Part shown: positions 52,474 to 61,843 of the stretch, one piece after another
Position numbering within the stretch: the stretch's first letter is position 1
Layout: each line of letters opens with the position of its first letter
Assembly (NCBI GenBank): GCA_003725585.1
Contig: RJMB01000017.1
Location: 1-64,000, forward strand
Direction: 5' to 3'
From: Halostreptopolyspora alba
GTDB taxonomy: Bacteria > Actinomycetota > Actinomycetes > Streptosporangiales > Streptosporangiaceae
DNA: 64,000 nucleotides
Made by a program: the position numbers and the translations under genes
The notes under the pieces: model-generated
Told to the model about the DNA's origin: nothing
The model's input: the letters and a program-made list of their open reading frames with translations, nothing else
Databases searched by the model: none

Positions 52474-54984
52474 TCACCGGGGCCAGGCGAAGGCTTCGCC
52501 CACGGTCGCGGCCAGCTGCAGGTAGGCGTCGCGGGTGCCCGGCGCGAGACGCTCCAGATCGACCTCGGCGCCCTCCTCCAGGTGCGGATCCCACGGGACC
52601 CGCACCACCGACCGGCAACGGCTGGCGAAGTGCTCCTCCAACCGGCCGATATCGACGGTGCTCTTGCCGTCCTGGCGCACCATCGACAGCACAACGACCG
52701 CGCCGCGCACGTGGTAGCCGTACTCGTGGGCGTCCAGCCAGTCGAGGGTCGCGCTGGCGCTGCGCGCACCGTCAACCGAGGCCGAGCTCACCAGGACGAC
52801 CTGGTCGGCCAGGCCGAGCACACCGCGCATGGCCGAGTGCAACAGCCCCGTACCGCAGTCGGTGATGCAGATCGAGTAGAAGTGCTCCAGGAGCCGGGTG
52901 ACCTCCCGGTAGTCGTTCTCACTGAATGCCTCGGACACCGCCGGGTCCCGGTCGGAGGCCAGGATCTCCAACCGGCTCGACGCCTGGGAGGTGAACCCGC
53001 GGACATCGGCGTAACGCGTGACCTGCTGCCGTTCGTTGAGCAGGTCGCGGATCGTGGCCGCGGTCTCCAGGCGCACCTTGTCGGACAAGGTCCCACGATC
53101 GGGGTTGGCGTCAACCGCCAGCACCCGGTCGCCGCGCAGGGTCGCCAGGGTGGAGCCGAGCGCGACCGTGGTGGTGGTCTTGCCCACCCCGCCCTTCAGG
53201 CTGAGCACGGCGACCCGATGGTGCCCGCCGGCCACCTGGGTGGTGGCGCGCTGGGTGAGTTCCCGGCGTCGGGTCTCCGCGGCCGACATGCCGGGGTCGA
53301 TCATGCCGAACGTGGCCGAGCGCACCACCTTGCGCCACCCCTTGGTCGGCTGGCGCCGCCCGCGCACCAGCGAGTCCGCGTCGAGGGTCTCGGCGGTCTC
53401 CGGGCGGCTCTGATCCTGTCCCCCCTCATGTGGAAGGTGGGTGTGGTACTGGAACCCGGGGGCCGCGGTGTGAGCGGCACCCGGTGTCCCACCCGGATAC
53501 TGCGCGGGTGGCATCTGCCGGCCCTGGTGGTGGGGGGAGCCCCCGGGAGCGGGGGGCGCCTGGGGGCCGGCTTGCCCGGCCGGGGACGCCTGTGGTGGCT
53601 GCCCGGGGACCTGGTAGGGGTTCGGCCGACCTCCGGGGGGCGGTGGGGTCTGTGGCTGGGCTGCTGGCCCCTGAGAGGGCTGTGGAGGCTGGTTGGGAGG
53701 TGCCGGCGGGGGCGGCTGTGGGCCGGTCTGTGGCGCGTTCGGCTGACCTTGGGGACGCCAGTCGTAGGGGTTGTGCCCCGGGGGCGGGGACGGCTGCCCG
53801 TTGGCGGGCCACCCGCCCTGACCACCGGATGGGTGGGGCGTGTCCGCGACGTAGGGGGGACTCGAGGGCGGCTGCGGCGCCCGCTGCCACCCACCACTCG
53901 CCGGCTGGTCGGCGGCTGGCTCCTCCGGAGGTGCTGGGGGCCGCTCCGCCGCGGGTGGGATTCCGGGCGCCTCGGGTTCGTGGGGGGTCTGAGCGCCGCC
54001 GGAGGACGCCGGGTCGGCCTCGGGGGCGTGCGTGACACTCGGCGGGTGGGGGTCGTCGCCCATCACACCCGGTCCCCCCAGCGCCGTGTCGGGAGCGGAC
54101 GGGGTCGCGGGCGCGTACGGACTCTGGGAGTCGGCCTCCGGAGCGTCGTCGAGACCGAGCCGTCGCCAGTCGGGCTCCTCCGTAGCCGGAAGTTCCACGG
54201 AGTACCCGGGCTGGGGACTCCCCGTGGCTCCCGAGCCAGCCTCCGGGGCCGGAGCGGCGGCCCGCGGCGGTTCCCAGGCGGGGCCGGGTTGGGGCTCGGA
54301 GGGCTCGGAGAACGCCGTGTACGGGTTCGCCCGCTCCGGCTCGACGGGGTCCGCCTCCGGCGTGTGGCCCAAAGGTTCCGGAGCGGTGGCTTGGGAGTCC
54401 GGAGCGTAGGCGGTGGGGCCGTGGGGAGCCTGCGCAGCGGGGTCGAGGGGAGGCAGTGGCTCTGCCTCGGGGATGTCGTGCTCGGGCGCGTCGGGGTTGG
54501 GAACGGCCGGTGTGCCACCACCGTCAATCCGACCACCGGGTTCGGGGGGCTCCTGGATGGTGCTTGGTTGCTGGGGGGTGTCGGGGGGCGACGTGGGAGA
54601 GGGTGGCCGCTCCTGCGCCGGCGCGGGCTCCCCGCTCCACGCCGGCTGCGAGGAGGCCCACTGTTCTTCGGAGAGCGCGGGTGGCTCGGGGGCGTACCGC
54701 GGTGGTTCGTCGTTGTGGGCGGGACCGTCGCCGTTGGTGCTCGCGGGCTGGGCTGGCGCCTCCGGCCGCATGGGAGGAGGGTCCGGCGGCGCCTGCGGGA
54801 ACGACGGGGCGGGTTGACCACCGGCGGGTTGGGCATAAGGCGGTGGTGGGGGGAGCATCCCGCCCCCGAACCACTGGTCGGCCGGGGACGCGTCGTCCGC
54901 ATCTTGGGGGACGTCCTGCTCGGGGTCGTCCTCCCATGGACGAGTGCCCGCGCCTTCCCATCCGTCGTGCTCTCTCGGTGCCAC
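52474..54984 (-). CDS. Proline-rich MinD/ParA-like ATPase, EspI-like (ESX-associated family)
   Basis: An 836-residue protein. Residues 1-530 are disordered and dominated by Pro, Gln, Glu and Gly. From about 590 a ParA/MinD ATPase domain begins, with Walker A KGGVGKT at 597-603 and VDANPDRGTLSDKV as switch region. The order, length and composition match EspI-type proteins of type VII secretion loci and their Streptomyces relatives. EspI of M. tuberculosis adjusts ESX-1 secretion to ATP level. No other ESX gene is in the window. GTG at 54984 follows GAGGAG by 9 bases. Confidence 0.82.
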   Translation of the reverse strand: MAPREHDGWEGAGTRPWEDDPEQDVPQDADDASPADQWFGGGMLPPPPPYAQPAGGQPAPSFPQAPPDPPPMRPEAPAQPASTNGDGPAHNDEPPRYAPEPPALSEEQWASSQPAWSGEPAPAQERPPSPTSPPDTPQQPSTIQEPPEPGGRIDGGGTPAVPNPDAPEHDIPEAEPLPPLDPAAQAPHGPTAYAPDSQATAPEPLGHTPEADPVEPERANPYTAFSEPSEPQPGPAWEPPRAAAPAPEAGSGATGSPQPGYSVELPATEEPDWRRLGLDDAPEADSQSPYAPATPSAPDTALGGPGVMGDDPHPPSVTHAPEADPASSGGAQTPHEPEAPGIPPAAERPPAPPEEPAADQPASGGWQRAPQPPSSPPYVADTPHPSGGQGGWPANGQPSPPPGHNPYDWRPQGQPNAPQTGPQPPPPAPPNQPPQPSQGPAAQPQTPPPPGGRPNPYQVPGQPPQASPAGQAGPQAPPAPGGSPHHQGRQMPPAQYPGGTPGAAHTAAPGFQYHTHLPHEGGQDQSRPETAETLDADSLVRGRRQPTKGWRKVVRSATFGMIDPGMSAAETRRRELTQRATTQVAGGHHRVAVLSLKGGVGKTTTTVALGSTLATLRGDRVLAVDANPDRGTLSDKVRLETAATIRDLLNERQQVTRYADVRGFTSQASSRLEILASDRDPAVSEAFSENDYREVTRLLEHFYSICITDCGTGLLHSAMRGVLGLADQVVLVSSASVDGARSASATLDWLDAHEYGYHVRGAVVVLSMVRQDGKSTVDIGRLEEHFASRCRSVVRVPWDPHLEEGAEVDLERLAPGTRDAYLQLAATVGEAFAWPR

Positions 54985-55209
54985 CGCGATCTTCTCCTCA
55001 AAAGCGGTTCAACGTGGCGTGCAGGATCATTCGCTGGACGACCGGTTCACACCGGGGACGACACGGCCAAGTCAGACTCCCAGACTCGCGAGCTTCCTGA
55101 CCCCCGTCAACAAAGATAAAACCACGTGCCAAACAGATTCATCACCATCTGTCCACAGGCACCGTGGGCGGGCGGGTGCGGCGCCAAGTGCCGGGGTAGC
55201 GTTCGGTGC

Positions 55210-56193
55210 ATGCATGCGATCGTGATCACAGAGCCTGGAGACCCCAACGTCCTCTCATGGACCGAGGTTCCCGACCCCGTCCCCGACTCGGGCGAGGTCG
55301 TCGTCGACATCGCCGCGTCCGCCGTCAACAGGGCCGACATCAACCAGCGCCTCGGCTCCTACCCTCCCCCCAAGGGGGCACCGGAGTACCCGGGGCTGGA
55401 GTGCTCCGGGCGTGTCGCCGAGCTCGGTCCCGACACCCAGGACTCCGGCTGGTCTCTCGGCGACGAGGTCTGCGTCCTGCTCGCCGGCGGTGGCTATGCC
55501 GAACGCGTCGCGGTTCCGGTGGGCCAACTCCTGCCCGTCCCTCGGGGCGTGTCCCTGGTCGAGGCGGCGTCGCTGCCCGAGGTGGCCTGCACCGTGTGGT
55601 CCAACGTGTTCATGGTCGGTGCCCTACGTTCCGGCGAGACGCTGCTGGTACACGGCGGGGGAAGCGGCATCGGCACCTTCGCCATCCAGCTGGCCCACGC
55701 GCACGGTGCCCGCGTCATCACCACGGCCGGGAGCGAGGAGAAGCTCGCGCGTTGTCGCGAACTGGGTGCCGACGTCGCGATCAACTATCGCGCTGAGGAC
55801 TTCGTCACACGGGTTAAGGAGGAAACCGGCGGGTCCGGCGTCGACGTCATCCTCGACATCATGGGCGGCTCCTACCTCGAGGGCAACGTCCGCTCGCTCG
55901 CCACCGGCGGCCGGCTGGTCATCATCGGCCTGATGGGGGGACGCTCCGCCGAGCTCGACCTCGGCCGCATGCTCGTCAAGCGGCTCTCCGTGCAGGCGAC
56001 CACCCTGCGTGCCAGGCCCGTCGAGGAGAAATCCCGTATCGTGTCCGAGGTGAGCGAACATGTGTGGCCTCTTGTGGAGCAGGGCACGATCCGGCCGATC
56101 GTGGACCGCACGATGGAACTGCCGAACGCGGCCGAAGCGCATCGCATCATGGAGGCGAGTTCGCACGTGGGCAAGATCCTGCTTACCCGGTGA
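55210..56193 (+). CDS. NAD(P)H quinone oxidoreductase (PIG3/TP53I3-like)
   Basis: A 327-residue medium-chain reductase without zinc. AVNRADINQRLGSYPPPKGA is the hallmark of the PIG3/QOR family, and LLVHGGGSGIGTFAIQLA is the nucleotide-binding turn. It reduces quinones; the physiological substrate is unknown. TAGCGT lies 7 bases before the ATG with no ribosome binding site, indicating a leaderless transcript. The gene precedes the proteasome activator gene by 93 bases, an order common in Actinobacteria. Confidence 0.9.
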   Translation: MHAIVITEPGDPNVLSWTEVPDPVPDSGEVVVDIAASAVNRADINQRLGSYPPPKGAPEYPGLECSGRVAELGPDTQDSGWSLGDEVCVLLAGGGYAERVAVPVGQLLPVPRGVSLVEAASLPEVACTVWSNVFMVGALRSGETLLVHGGGSGIGTFAIQLAHAHGARVITTAGSEEKLARCRELGADVAINYRAEDFVTRVKEETGGSGVDVILDIMGGSYLEGNVRSLATGGRLVIIGLMGGRSAELDLGRMLVKRLSVQATTLRARPVEEKSRIVSEVSEHVWPLVEQGTIRPIVDRTMELPNAAEAHRIMEASSHVGKILLTR

Positions 56194-56286
56194 CGGGCGC
56201 CACGGCCGTCGGCACGAGCAATACTCGCGGCGCACGCACCGTTGCACACGGCAGAAGTGGACAGTGCACGTGGAAAGCGAGGGTCC

Positions 56287-56835
56287 ATGGGATATCCATC
56301 CAACGAGGAACAACAGCCGCAGGTCTTGGTGGTTCCGGACGCCACAGGCTCCGGGCAGCAGGGCGAGGGGTCCGACCAGGAGAACGCTCCGACCGAGCGC
56401 TCGGTGACCGAGCAGGTCGAGGAGCCCGCGAAGGTCATGCGTATCGGGGGCATGATCCGACAGCTTCTCGATGAGGTGAAGGCGGCGCCGCTCGACGAGG
56501 CCAGCCGTTCCCGTCTCAAGGAGATCCACGAGAGCTCGATCAAGGAGCTCGAGGACGGCTTGGCGCCGGAGCTCGTCGAGGAGCTGGAGCGTCTCAGCCT
56601 GCCGTTCGCCGAGGGGTCCACACCGAGCGAGGCGGAGCTGCGTATCGCCCAGGCTCAGCTCGTGGGCTGGCTCGAAGGGTTGTTCCACGGGATTCAGACG
56701 ACACTCTTCGCCCAGCAGATGGCGGCGCGCTCGCAGCTCGAGAACATGCGCAAGGCCCTACCGTCGGGCATTCCCCCGGAACAGGGACAGCAGGGGCAGC
56801 AGGGCCCCCGCCCCGGCTCGGGTCCCTACCTGTAA
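56287..56835 (+). CDS. bpa: Bacterial proteasome activator Bpa (PafE)
   Basis: A 182-residue protein. The N-terminal 45 residues are disordered and acidic; the core (50-155) is a helical bundle (MIRQLLDEVKAAPLD, IQTTLFAQQMAARSQLENM). The C-terminus is GPYL, the HbYX-like tail that docks into the 20S proteasome and opens its gate (GQYL in the mycobacterial protein). It forms ATP-independent dodecameric rings. A weak GAGGG precedes the ATG. Confidence 0.9.
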   Translation: MGYPSNEEQQPQVLVVPDATGSGQQGEGSDQENAPTERSVTEQVEEPAKVMRIGGMIRQLLDEVKAAPLDEASRSRLKEIHESSIKELEDGLAPELVEELERLSLPFAEGSTPSEAELRIAQAQLVGWLEGLFHGIQTTLFAQQMAARSQLENMRKALPSGIPPEQGQQGQQGPRPGSGPYL

Positions 56836-56855
56836 CCACCCCATCCCGTAACCGC

Positions 56856-56902
56856 GACGGGGGCCGCCGGGCCGGCACGGACCGGAGCCCGGTGCCCCCG
56901 TC
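56856..56902. terminator. Terminator between bpa and serS
   Basis: Outer arms GACGGGGGC and GCCCCCGTC pair, with an inner CCGGGC/GCCCGG helix. It lies between convergent genes and touches the serS stop. Confidence 0.7.
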
Positions 56903-56903
56903 A

Positions 56904-58172
56904 CTACGCGCCTCCCGGTTCCAGGACGTCGCGCCCCACGAACGGTCGCAGCGCCTCGGGCACCACGACCGACCCGTCCGGCTGCTGGTGGTTCTCCAGG
57001 ATGGAGACGATCCACCGGGTCGTGGCCAGTGTGCCGTTCAGTGTGGCGGCGAAGCGCGGTTTCCCGTCGTCGGGGCGGTAGCGCACATTCAGCCGACGCG
57101 CCTGGAAGTCCGTACAGTTCGACGTGGAGGTCACCTCACGGTAGCGGCCCTGGGTCGGCAGCCATGCCTCGCAGTCGTACTTGCGCGCCGCGCTGGTGCC
57201 GAGGTCACCGGCCGCGATGTCCACAACGCGGTAGGGCAGCTCGAGCTTCTCGAGCATCTCGCGCTCCCAGGCCAACAACCGCAGATGCTCGTCGTGTGCC
57301 TGGTCCGGGTGGCAGAAGACGAACATCTCCACCTTGTTGAACTGGTGCACCCGGATGATCCCGCGGGTGTCCTTGCCGTACGACCCGGCCTCCCGCCGGA
57401 AGCAGGAGGACCACCCGATGTAGCGATGCGGCAACGCCTCTCCGGCGAGGATCTCGCCCGCGTGGTAGCCGGCGAGTGGGACCTCGGAGGTTCCCACGAG
57501 GTAGAGGTCGTCGGCCGGCAGGTGGTAGACCTCGTCGGAATGGGCACCGAGGAACCCGGTGCCCTCCATGGTCTCCGGTTTGACCAGCACCGGGGGGACC
57601 ATCGGGGTGAACCCGTTGACGACCGCCTGCTGCATCGCCATGTTCAGCAGTCCCAGCTCCAGCATCGCGCCCACACCGGTGAGGAAGTAGAAGCGCGCGC
57701 CCGAGACCTTGGCGCCTCGTTCCATGTCGATGGCTCCGAGGTTCTCGCCCAACTCCAGGTGGTCGCGTGGGGTGAAGTCGAACTCGCGTGGTGCCCCGAC
57801 CTCCTCGAGGACCCGGAAGTCGTCCACCCCGCCAGCCGGGGCGCCTTCCTCGATGAGGTTCGGAATGTCGGCGAGCGCCCGGTCGAGCTCACCCCCGAGC
57901 CGCTCGGCCTCCGCCTCGGCTTCCTTGACCTCGGCGGCCAGGCTCTTGGCCCGGGTGAGGAGCTCGTCGCGCTCCTCCGGCGCGGCCTTGGACACCGCCT
58001 TGCCGACACTCTTCTGCTCCGCACGCAGGGTTTCGAAGCGTGTCAGGGCGGAGCGGCGGCGGGAGTCGAGGTCGAGCAGCCGGTCGGCGACTTCCTCGTC
58101 CTCGCCGCGCGCTCGCTGCGAGGCGCGGAGCCGTTCGGGGCCGTCTTCTCTCAGAGCGCGAAGATCGATCAC
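56904..58172 (-). CDS. serS: Seryl-tRNA synthetase
   Basis: A 422-residue class II synthetase. The N-terminal coiled-coil arm is at 30-105. Motif 2 is [15 protein letters not shown], and [13 protein letters not shown] with [10 protein letters not shown] forms motif 3. The GTG at 58172 (IDLRALRED) is 7 bases after TAGCCT and no ribosome binding site is present, so a leaderless transcript is likely. The length agrees with bacterial SerRS (about 420-430). pheA follows upstream on the same strand, as in Streptomyces. Confidence 0.96.
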   Translation of the reverse strand: MIDLRALREDGPERLRASQRARGEDEEVADRLLDLDSRRRSALTRFETLRAEQKSVGKAVSKAAPEERDELLTRAKSLAAEVKEAEAEAERLGGELDRALADIPNLIEEGAPAGGVDDFRVLEEVGAPREFDFTPRDHLELGENLGAIDMERGAKVSGARFYFLTGVGAMLELGLLNMAMQQAVVNGFTPMVPPVLVKPETMEGTGFLGAHSDEVYHLPADDLYLVGTSEVPLAGYHAGEILAGEALPHRYIGWSSCFRREAGSYGKDTRGIIRVHQFNKVEMFVFCHPDQAHDEHLRLLAWEREMLEKLELPYRVVDIAAGDLGTSAARKYDCEAWLPTQGRYREVTSTSNCTDFQARRLNVRYRPDDGKPRFAATLNGTLATTRWIVSILENHQQPDGSVVVPEALRPFVGRDVLEPGGA

Positions 58173-58725
58173 GCTGAGCAGGCTACCGGGCATGTGGCAC
58201 GCCCACACACAGCTCACGCGGCACTCCGCCACCCCACGCGTTCCCGAGAGTATGGCAACGAAGTCCTCCGTCCACGCGTCTCCCTGTGGACAGCGCAGCT
58301 CAAACCCGCTCTCCAGAGCCGCGGCCGAGGTGGAAACCAGAGTGGAACCAGAAGCGTTCGCGGGGCGTCGTAGGTGGCGCGATACCGACAATCTCGCGCG
58401 GGACAGAGCGGTCCCTCACGAACACGGGTTCTCTCGCTCAGACGGCCGATGCTTGGGAGGGCTCGGCCGCCGATCGACACACGACAGAGCGGCGCCCACA
58501 CCGCTGGGGCCGCGACCGCACGTTCTCGAGACGATGGACGGGATGATGGACACCCCGATGGAAGCACGCCAGGGAATGCGGCAGGCACGACTGCTGGACG
58601 CGCGTAGCCGGCGCGCGCTGCTGCGCGCGTCGCAACGGGTCGAGCCCACGGGCGAGTGCCGGGAGGGCTCGTGCGCCCAGCCCGCTCAGGAGCGGGAGGT
58701 GGCCTAACGGCCGGCGGGGTCGACG
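58173..58725. other. Intergenic region between pheA and serS
   Basis: A 57-codon rightward frame at 58534-58707 (MDGMMDTPMEA start) has no ribosome binding site and no recognised family. Otherwise only the serS promoter (TAGCCT, minus strand 58185-58180) is supported. Confidence 0.4.
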
Positions 58726-59673
58726 CTAGGTGACCTCGCCCGAACGGACTCGGGCCAGCCAGCGCTCGGCTTCGTGGAAGTCGGCGTTACTCGTGCGCCG
58801 CGGCGGTTGGAGGGGAGTCAGAGTCGTGTCGCCGTCGGCGCGCGGGTAGCTGCCGAGGAATCGGACATCTGTACAGATCCGGCGCACGCCCATGAGTGCC
58901 TCGCCGACCCGGGCCTCGTGGACGTGCCCCTCGGCGTCGATGCAGAAGCAGTACTTGCCCAGACCATCACCGGTTGGGCGGGACTCCAGTCGGGTGAGGT
59001 TCACCCCGCGCATCGCGAACTGGTTGAGCAGTTCGATGAGCGCACCAGGGTGGTCGTCGCTGATGAAGGCCACGACCGATGTGCGGTCGGCGCCGGTGGG
59101 AGCGGGCGGCGGTCCTGGCCGCGCGATGTGGATGAAGCGGGTCGCCGCGTCGGAGCGGTCGCCCACGCCCTCGGCCACGGCACGCAACCCGTAGCGCTTC
59201 CCGCCTATTCGGGCGGACACGGCGGCGTCGTACGGCGAGCCCGGTTCGGCGACCGCCTGGGCGGCCGCGGCGGTCGAGGAGACACTGAACGTCTCAGCGT
59301 CGGGCAGGTTCGTGGCCAGCCATCCGCGGCACTGCGCGAGGGCGTGCGGGTGCGTGGCGACACTCTTGATGTCGGCGAGGGCCACTCCCTCACGCGCGAA
59401 CAGGGTGAACTCGACCGGCACCGCCACCTCGGCGGTGACCATCACCGGTGCTCCCTCGATGAGCTCGGCGGTGGTGGCGGACACCCCACCCTCGACGGAG
59501 TTCTCCAGCGGAACCACACCACCGTCGACTCGGCCTTCACGTACCGCTGTGAAGACCGCGTCAACCCCGGTGCACGGCACCGTCGAATCGACCGGAACCT
59601 CGGGCTTGAGCTCGCGAAGCGCGGCCTCGGTGAAGGTACCGGCTGGCCCGAGATACGCGTATTGGTTGGGCAT
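58726..59673 (-). CDS. pheA: Prephenate dehydratase
   Basis: A 315-residue enzyme for phenylalanine synthesis. The catalytic domain starts YAYLGPAGTFTEAAL and includes the TR-type region ATRFIHI near 190. A C-terminal ACT domain follows (HPGALIELLNQFAMRGVNLT, then ESRP) that senses phenylalanine. TAGCCT lies 7 bases before the ATG with no ribosome binding site, so it is leaderless, and the same box serves serS. Confidence 0.94.
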   Translation of the reverse strand: MPNQYAYLGPAGTFTEAALRELKPEVPVDSTVPCTGVDAVFTAVREGRVDGGVVPLENSVEGGVSATTAELIEGAPVMVTAEVAVPVEFTLFAREGVALADIKSVATHPHALAQCRGWLATNLPDAETFSVSSTAAAAQAVAEPGSPYDAAVSARIGGKRYGLRAVAEGVGDRSDAATRFIHIARPGPPPAPTGADRTSVVAFISDDHPGALIELLNQFAMRGVNLTRLESRPTGDGLGKYCFCIDAEGHVHEARVGEALMGVRRICTDVRFLGSYPRADGDTTLTPLQPPRRTSNADFHEAERWLARVRSGEVT

Positions 59674-59736
59674 ATATAGCAGGCTATCCTGCGACCGGGC
59701 GGGAACACGCACACCAGTCGCGGCGCCCGCACCCGG

Positions 59737-60309
59737 CTATCTCGTGGTCTCGGGCACTTCGCGCCACGGCGGGGAACCGCCGGGCTCCCGCCCGCGCGAG
59801 TGTCCGAGCGGGCGCACTGACGGCCCCGACCCACCGAGATCCTCGGGCTGCTCCCGTCCCGCTTCCGGGTTCCGGTTCGGGGTCGCCGCGGCGTGCTCGT
59901 CAGAACCGGGGGTTCCTTCCGGCCCTTGTCCCATCCGGGCGGAGCGGATCGCGCGGTACTCCTCCGGGGACAGTGCCTCGGCCGCGTCGCCTCCCTCGAT
60001 CGTCTTCGCGTAGGTACGCGACTCGGTGCGGCCGTTGATGGAGGTCACGATCACACCGTCACCAGCGGCGTTGAGGAGGGCCAACGAGAAGGATCGAGCT
60101 CCCGACATCTCCTCCAGCGCGTCGTAGCGCACGACCGCCACATCACGGATGGCTCGGACGTCAACGCCGCTGGTTTCGGGCGGCTGCCGGTGGGCGAGCG
60201 CGTGAGATTCACCGATCGCGGTCTTGGCGCGATGGTAGCCGTAGCCTCCCAGCACCAAGCCGGCCAAACCGAGCAGCGCACCGACAGCGGCCAGAATCAA
60301 AGTCAACAC
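59737..60309 (-). CDS. DUF4446 membrane protein
   Basis: A 190-residue protein. Residues 2-27 form a membrane helix (LTLILAAVGALLGLAGLVLG). The DUF4446 core follows: DVAVVRYDALEEMSGARSFS and NAAGDGVIVTSINGR. The C-terminal 60 residues are disordered. The function is unknown. TATTCT lies 6 bases before the GTG, suggesting a leaderless transcript. It sits beside pheA and serS, as in other actinobacteria. Confidence 0.85.
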   Translation of the reverse strand: MLTLILAAVGALLGLAGLVLGGYGYHRAKTAIGESHALAHRQPPETSGVDVRAIRDVAVVRYDALEEMSGARSFSLALLNAAGDGVIVTSINGRTESRTYAKTIEGGDAAEALSPEEYRAIRSARMGQGPEGTPGSDEHAAATPNRNPEAGREQPEDLGGSGPSVRPLGHSRGREPGGSPPWREVPETTR

Positions 60310-60627
60310 ACGGCGAGAATAAACACCACTGGGTGTACATACGCAAATACCAACAGTGTTTTCCGGGGCGTGTCCACCGAACTTCTCGGGTCCCGACCCC
60401 TGAGAGACGTCCCAGCGATTCGGCGCGTTTCCCACGGCCGGCGTGCCGCGATCGGCCGTGACCCCCGCTCCGCGAGGAGGCGCCCCACGTCGACGCGCTG
60501 TCGCCCCGGTGAAGCCGGCGCGGGCGGCGCCGTCAGGCCGGTGTTTCCAGGGGCACGTCGGTTCGCACCACATCGCGGCACCAACCCGGCCAGAGCCCCG
60601 AGAGGCGGCATTCGCGCGCCGATTGGG
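60310..60627. other. Spacer between DUF4446 and STAS genes
   Basis: The only signal is the TATTCT box at 60316-60321 (minus) before the DUF4446 start. The rest shows no gene. Confidence 0.4.
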
Positions 60628-60981
60628 TCACCGGGACGCGTTCGAGCCCGCGGCGGAGAGCGCCTCGGTCGATTCGTGGATGGTGAAGACGGAATCGAGC
60701 CCCGTTACCTCGAGAAGCTTCGTGACCGCCGAGTTCGGAGCGACGAGGATCAGGTCTCCGCCCTTCTCCCGCGATCTCTTCATCGCGGACAGCAGAACGT
60801 TCAGACCGGTGGAATCACAGAATTCCACCCGCGACATATCGACGATCAGCCGGTGCGCTCCGTCGTCCAGAGCGTGGACGAACTCGCTACGTAGTTGCGG
60901 TGCCGTATAAAGATCAATCTCACCACGCACAGTGACGGTCACGCAATCCGCATGAGATTGACTCGAGATCTTCAACTCCAC
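60628..60981 (-). CDS. Anti-sigma factor antagonist (STAS domain)
   Basis: A 117-residue STAS protein. VEFCDSTGLNVLLSAM puts the phosphorylatable Ser at 57, as in BldG and SpoIIAA. When dephosphorylated it should bind an anti-sigma kinase and free a sigma factor. TACAGT lies 8 bases before the GTG and there is no ribosome binding site. It follows the HATPase gene at a distance of 68 bases on the same strand, so the two are likely partners. Confidence 0.88.
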   Translation of the reverse strand: MELKISSQSHADCVTVTVRGEIDLYTAPQLRSEFVHALDDGAHRLIVDMSRVEFCDSTGLNVLLSAMKRSREKGGDLILVAPNSAVTKLLEVTGLDSVFTIHESTEALSAAGSNASR

Positions 60982-61049
60982 AGTCGAGTACTGTAGTGGC
61001 CGCGCAGCCCCCGAGCCACCTCGTCGCCAGCGTTGCGCCAGATTCCTCA

Positions 61050-61634
61050 CTAACCGGTGGTTAGGAATCCATGATCCGGGGAAACTCCCCGTTCTCGCGG
61101 GCCCGGGTTGGCGACGCGCGGCCCGTGCTCGTACCCCTCGGAGCGGGCCGGCTCCGCGACACCGCTTCGCGGGACGGCACCGTCGGGTTCGACGTCGGAC
61201 GCCTCGGCCGGGTAGGGCAGCACCGCCCACACCGTGGTGACCTGATCCTCGACCTCGGTTCCCCACCTGGCCGCGACACGCTCCACGATTCCCAACCCGC
61301 GACCGCCCAGCGCCGATATCGAGGGGCGGGCGATCCTCGGCAGCGTCGCCCCTCCGCCGTCGCAGATGGCGATCTCGATGTCACCGGTTCCGTCTCGCGC
61401 GTGCCCGGTTCGGCGCACCCTCCACGTCACCCTGACCGAGTCGGGAGGAAAGGGTTCGGGCAGCGGCGCGGCGTGCCGGAGGGCGTTACTCAACAGCTCA
61501 CTGAGCACCAGGACGGCGTCACTGATCGTGGCGTCGTCGATCCCCGCCGTCTCGAGGTCCGCACACAGGCTCCTGCGCGCGTTCGTCACGCTCGCCGGCG
61601 CGCGCGGTAACAGTAGGGGGCTCGACACGTCCAT
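61050..61634 (-). CDS. Anti-sigma/serine kinase-like HATPase domain protein
   Basis: A 194-residue GHKL ATPase of the RsbW/SpoIIAB type. The N box is VLSELLSNALRHA, the G1 box ICDGGGATLP and the G2 box GGRGLGIV. A disordered tail of about 45 residues follows. It likely phosphorylates the STAS protein downstream and binds an unknown sigma factor. The ATG at 61634 has GGGGAA 6 bases upstream; longer GTG starts exist but look non-conserved. Confidence 0.85.
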   Translation of the reverse strand: MDVSSPLLLPRAPASVTNARRSLCADLETAGIDDATISDAVLVLSELLSNALRHAAPLPEPFPPDSVRVTWRVRRTGHARDGTGDIEIAICDGGGATLPRIARPSISALGGRGLGIVERVAARWGTEVEDQVTTVWAVLPYPAEASDVEPDGAVPRSGVAEPARSEGYEHGPRVANPGPRERGVSPDHGFLTTG

Positions 61635-61843
61635 CTCCTGTTCCCCGACGCCCTCGTGTCCCGCCGGCCAGCCTCGAACCGTGCCGGCCGGGGCTGACCT
61701 ACCCGTTACGATGCTCACCCCGGACCGTTGGTTTCCATACGTCAGTGGCCGCCGGAAGCGATGTCTCGCGCCCCGACCCGCCAGAGCCCACAATGCCCCA
61801 TCCGCCCGCGTGGAAAACACGTGTCCACCAGCGAGGTCAGCGG

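Noticed and set aside
52390..55119. 909-codon open frame opposite the EspI-like gene
   Set aside because: Composition is Gly/Arg/Val/Trp repeats caused by proline codons on the other strand; no domain or start signal.
58534..58707. 57-codon rightward frame between serS and pheA
   Set aside because: No ribosome binding site or leaderless box, Arg-rich, no recognised family; kept only as a possibility.
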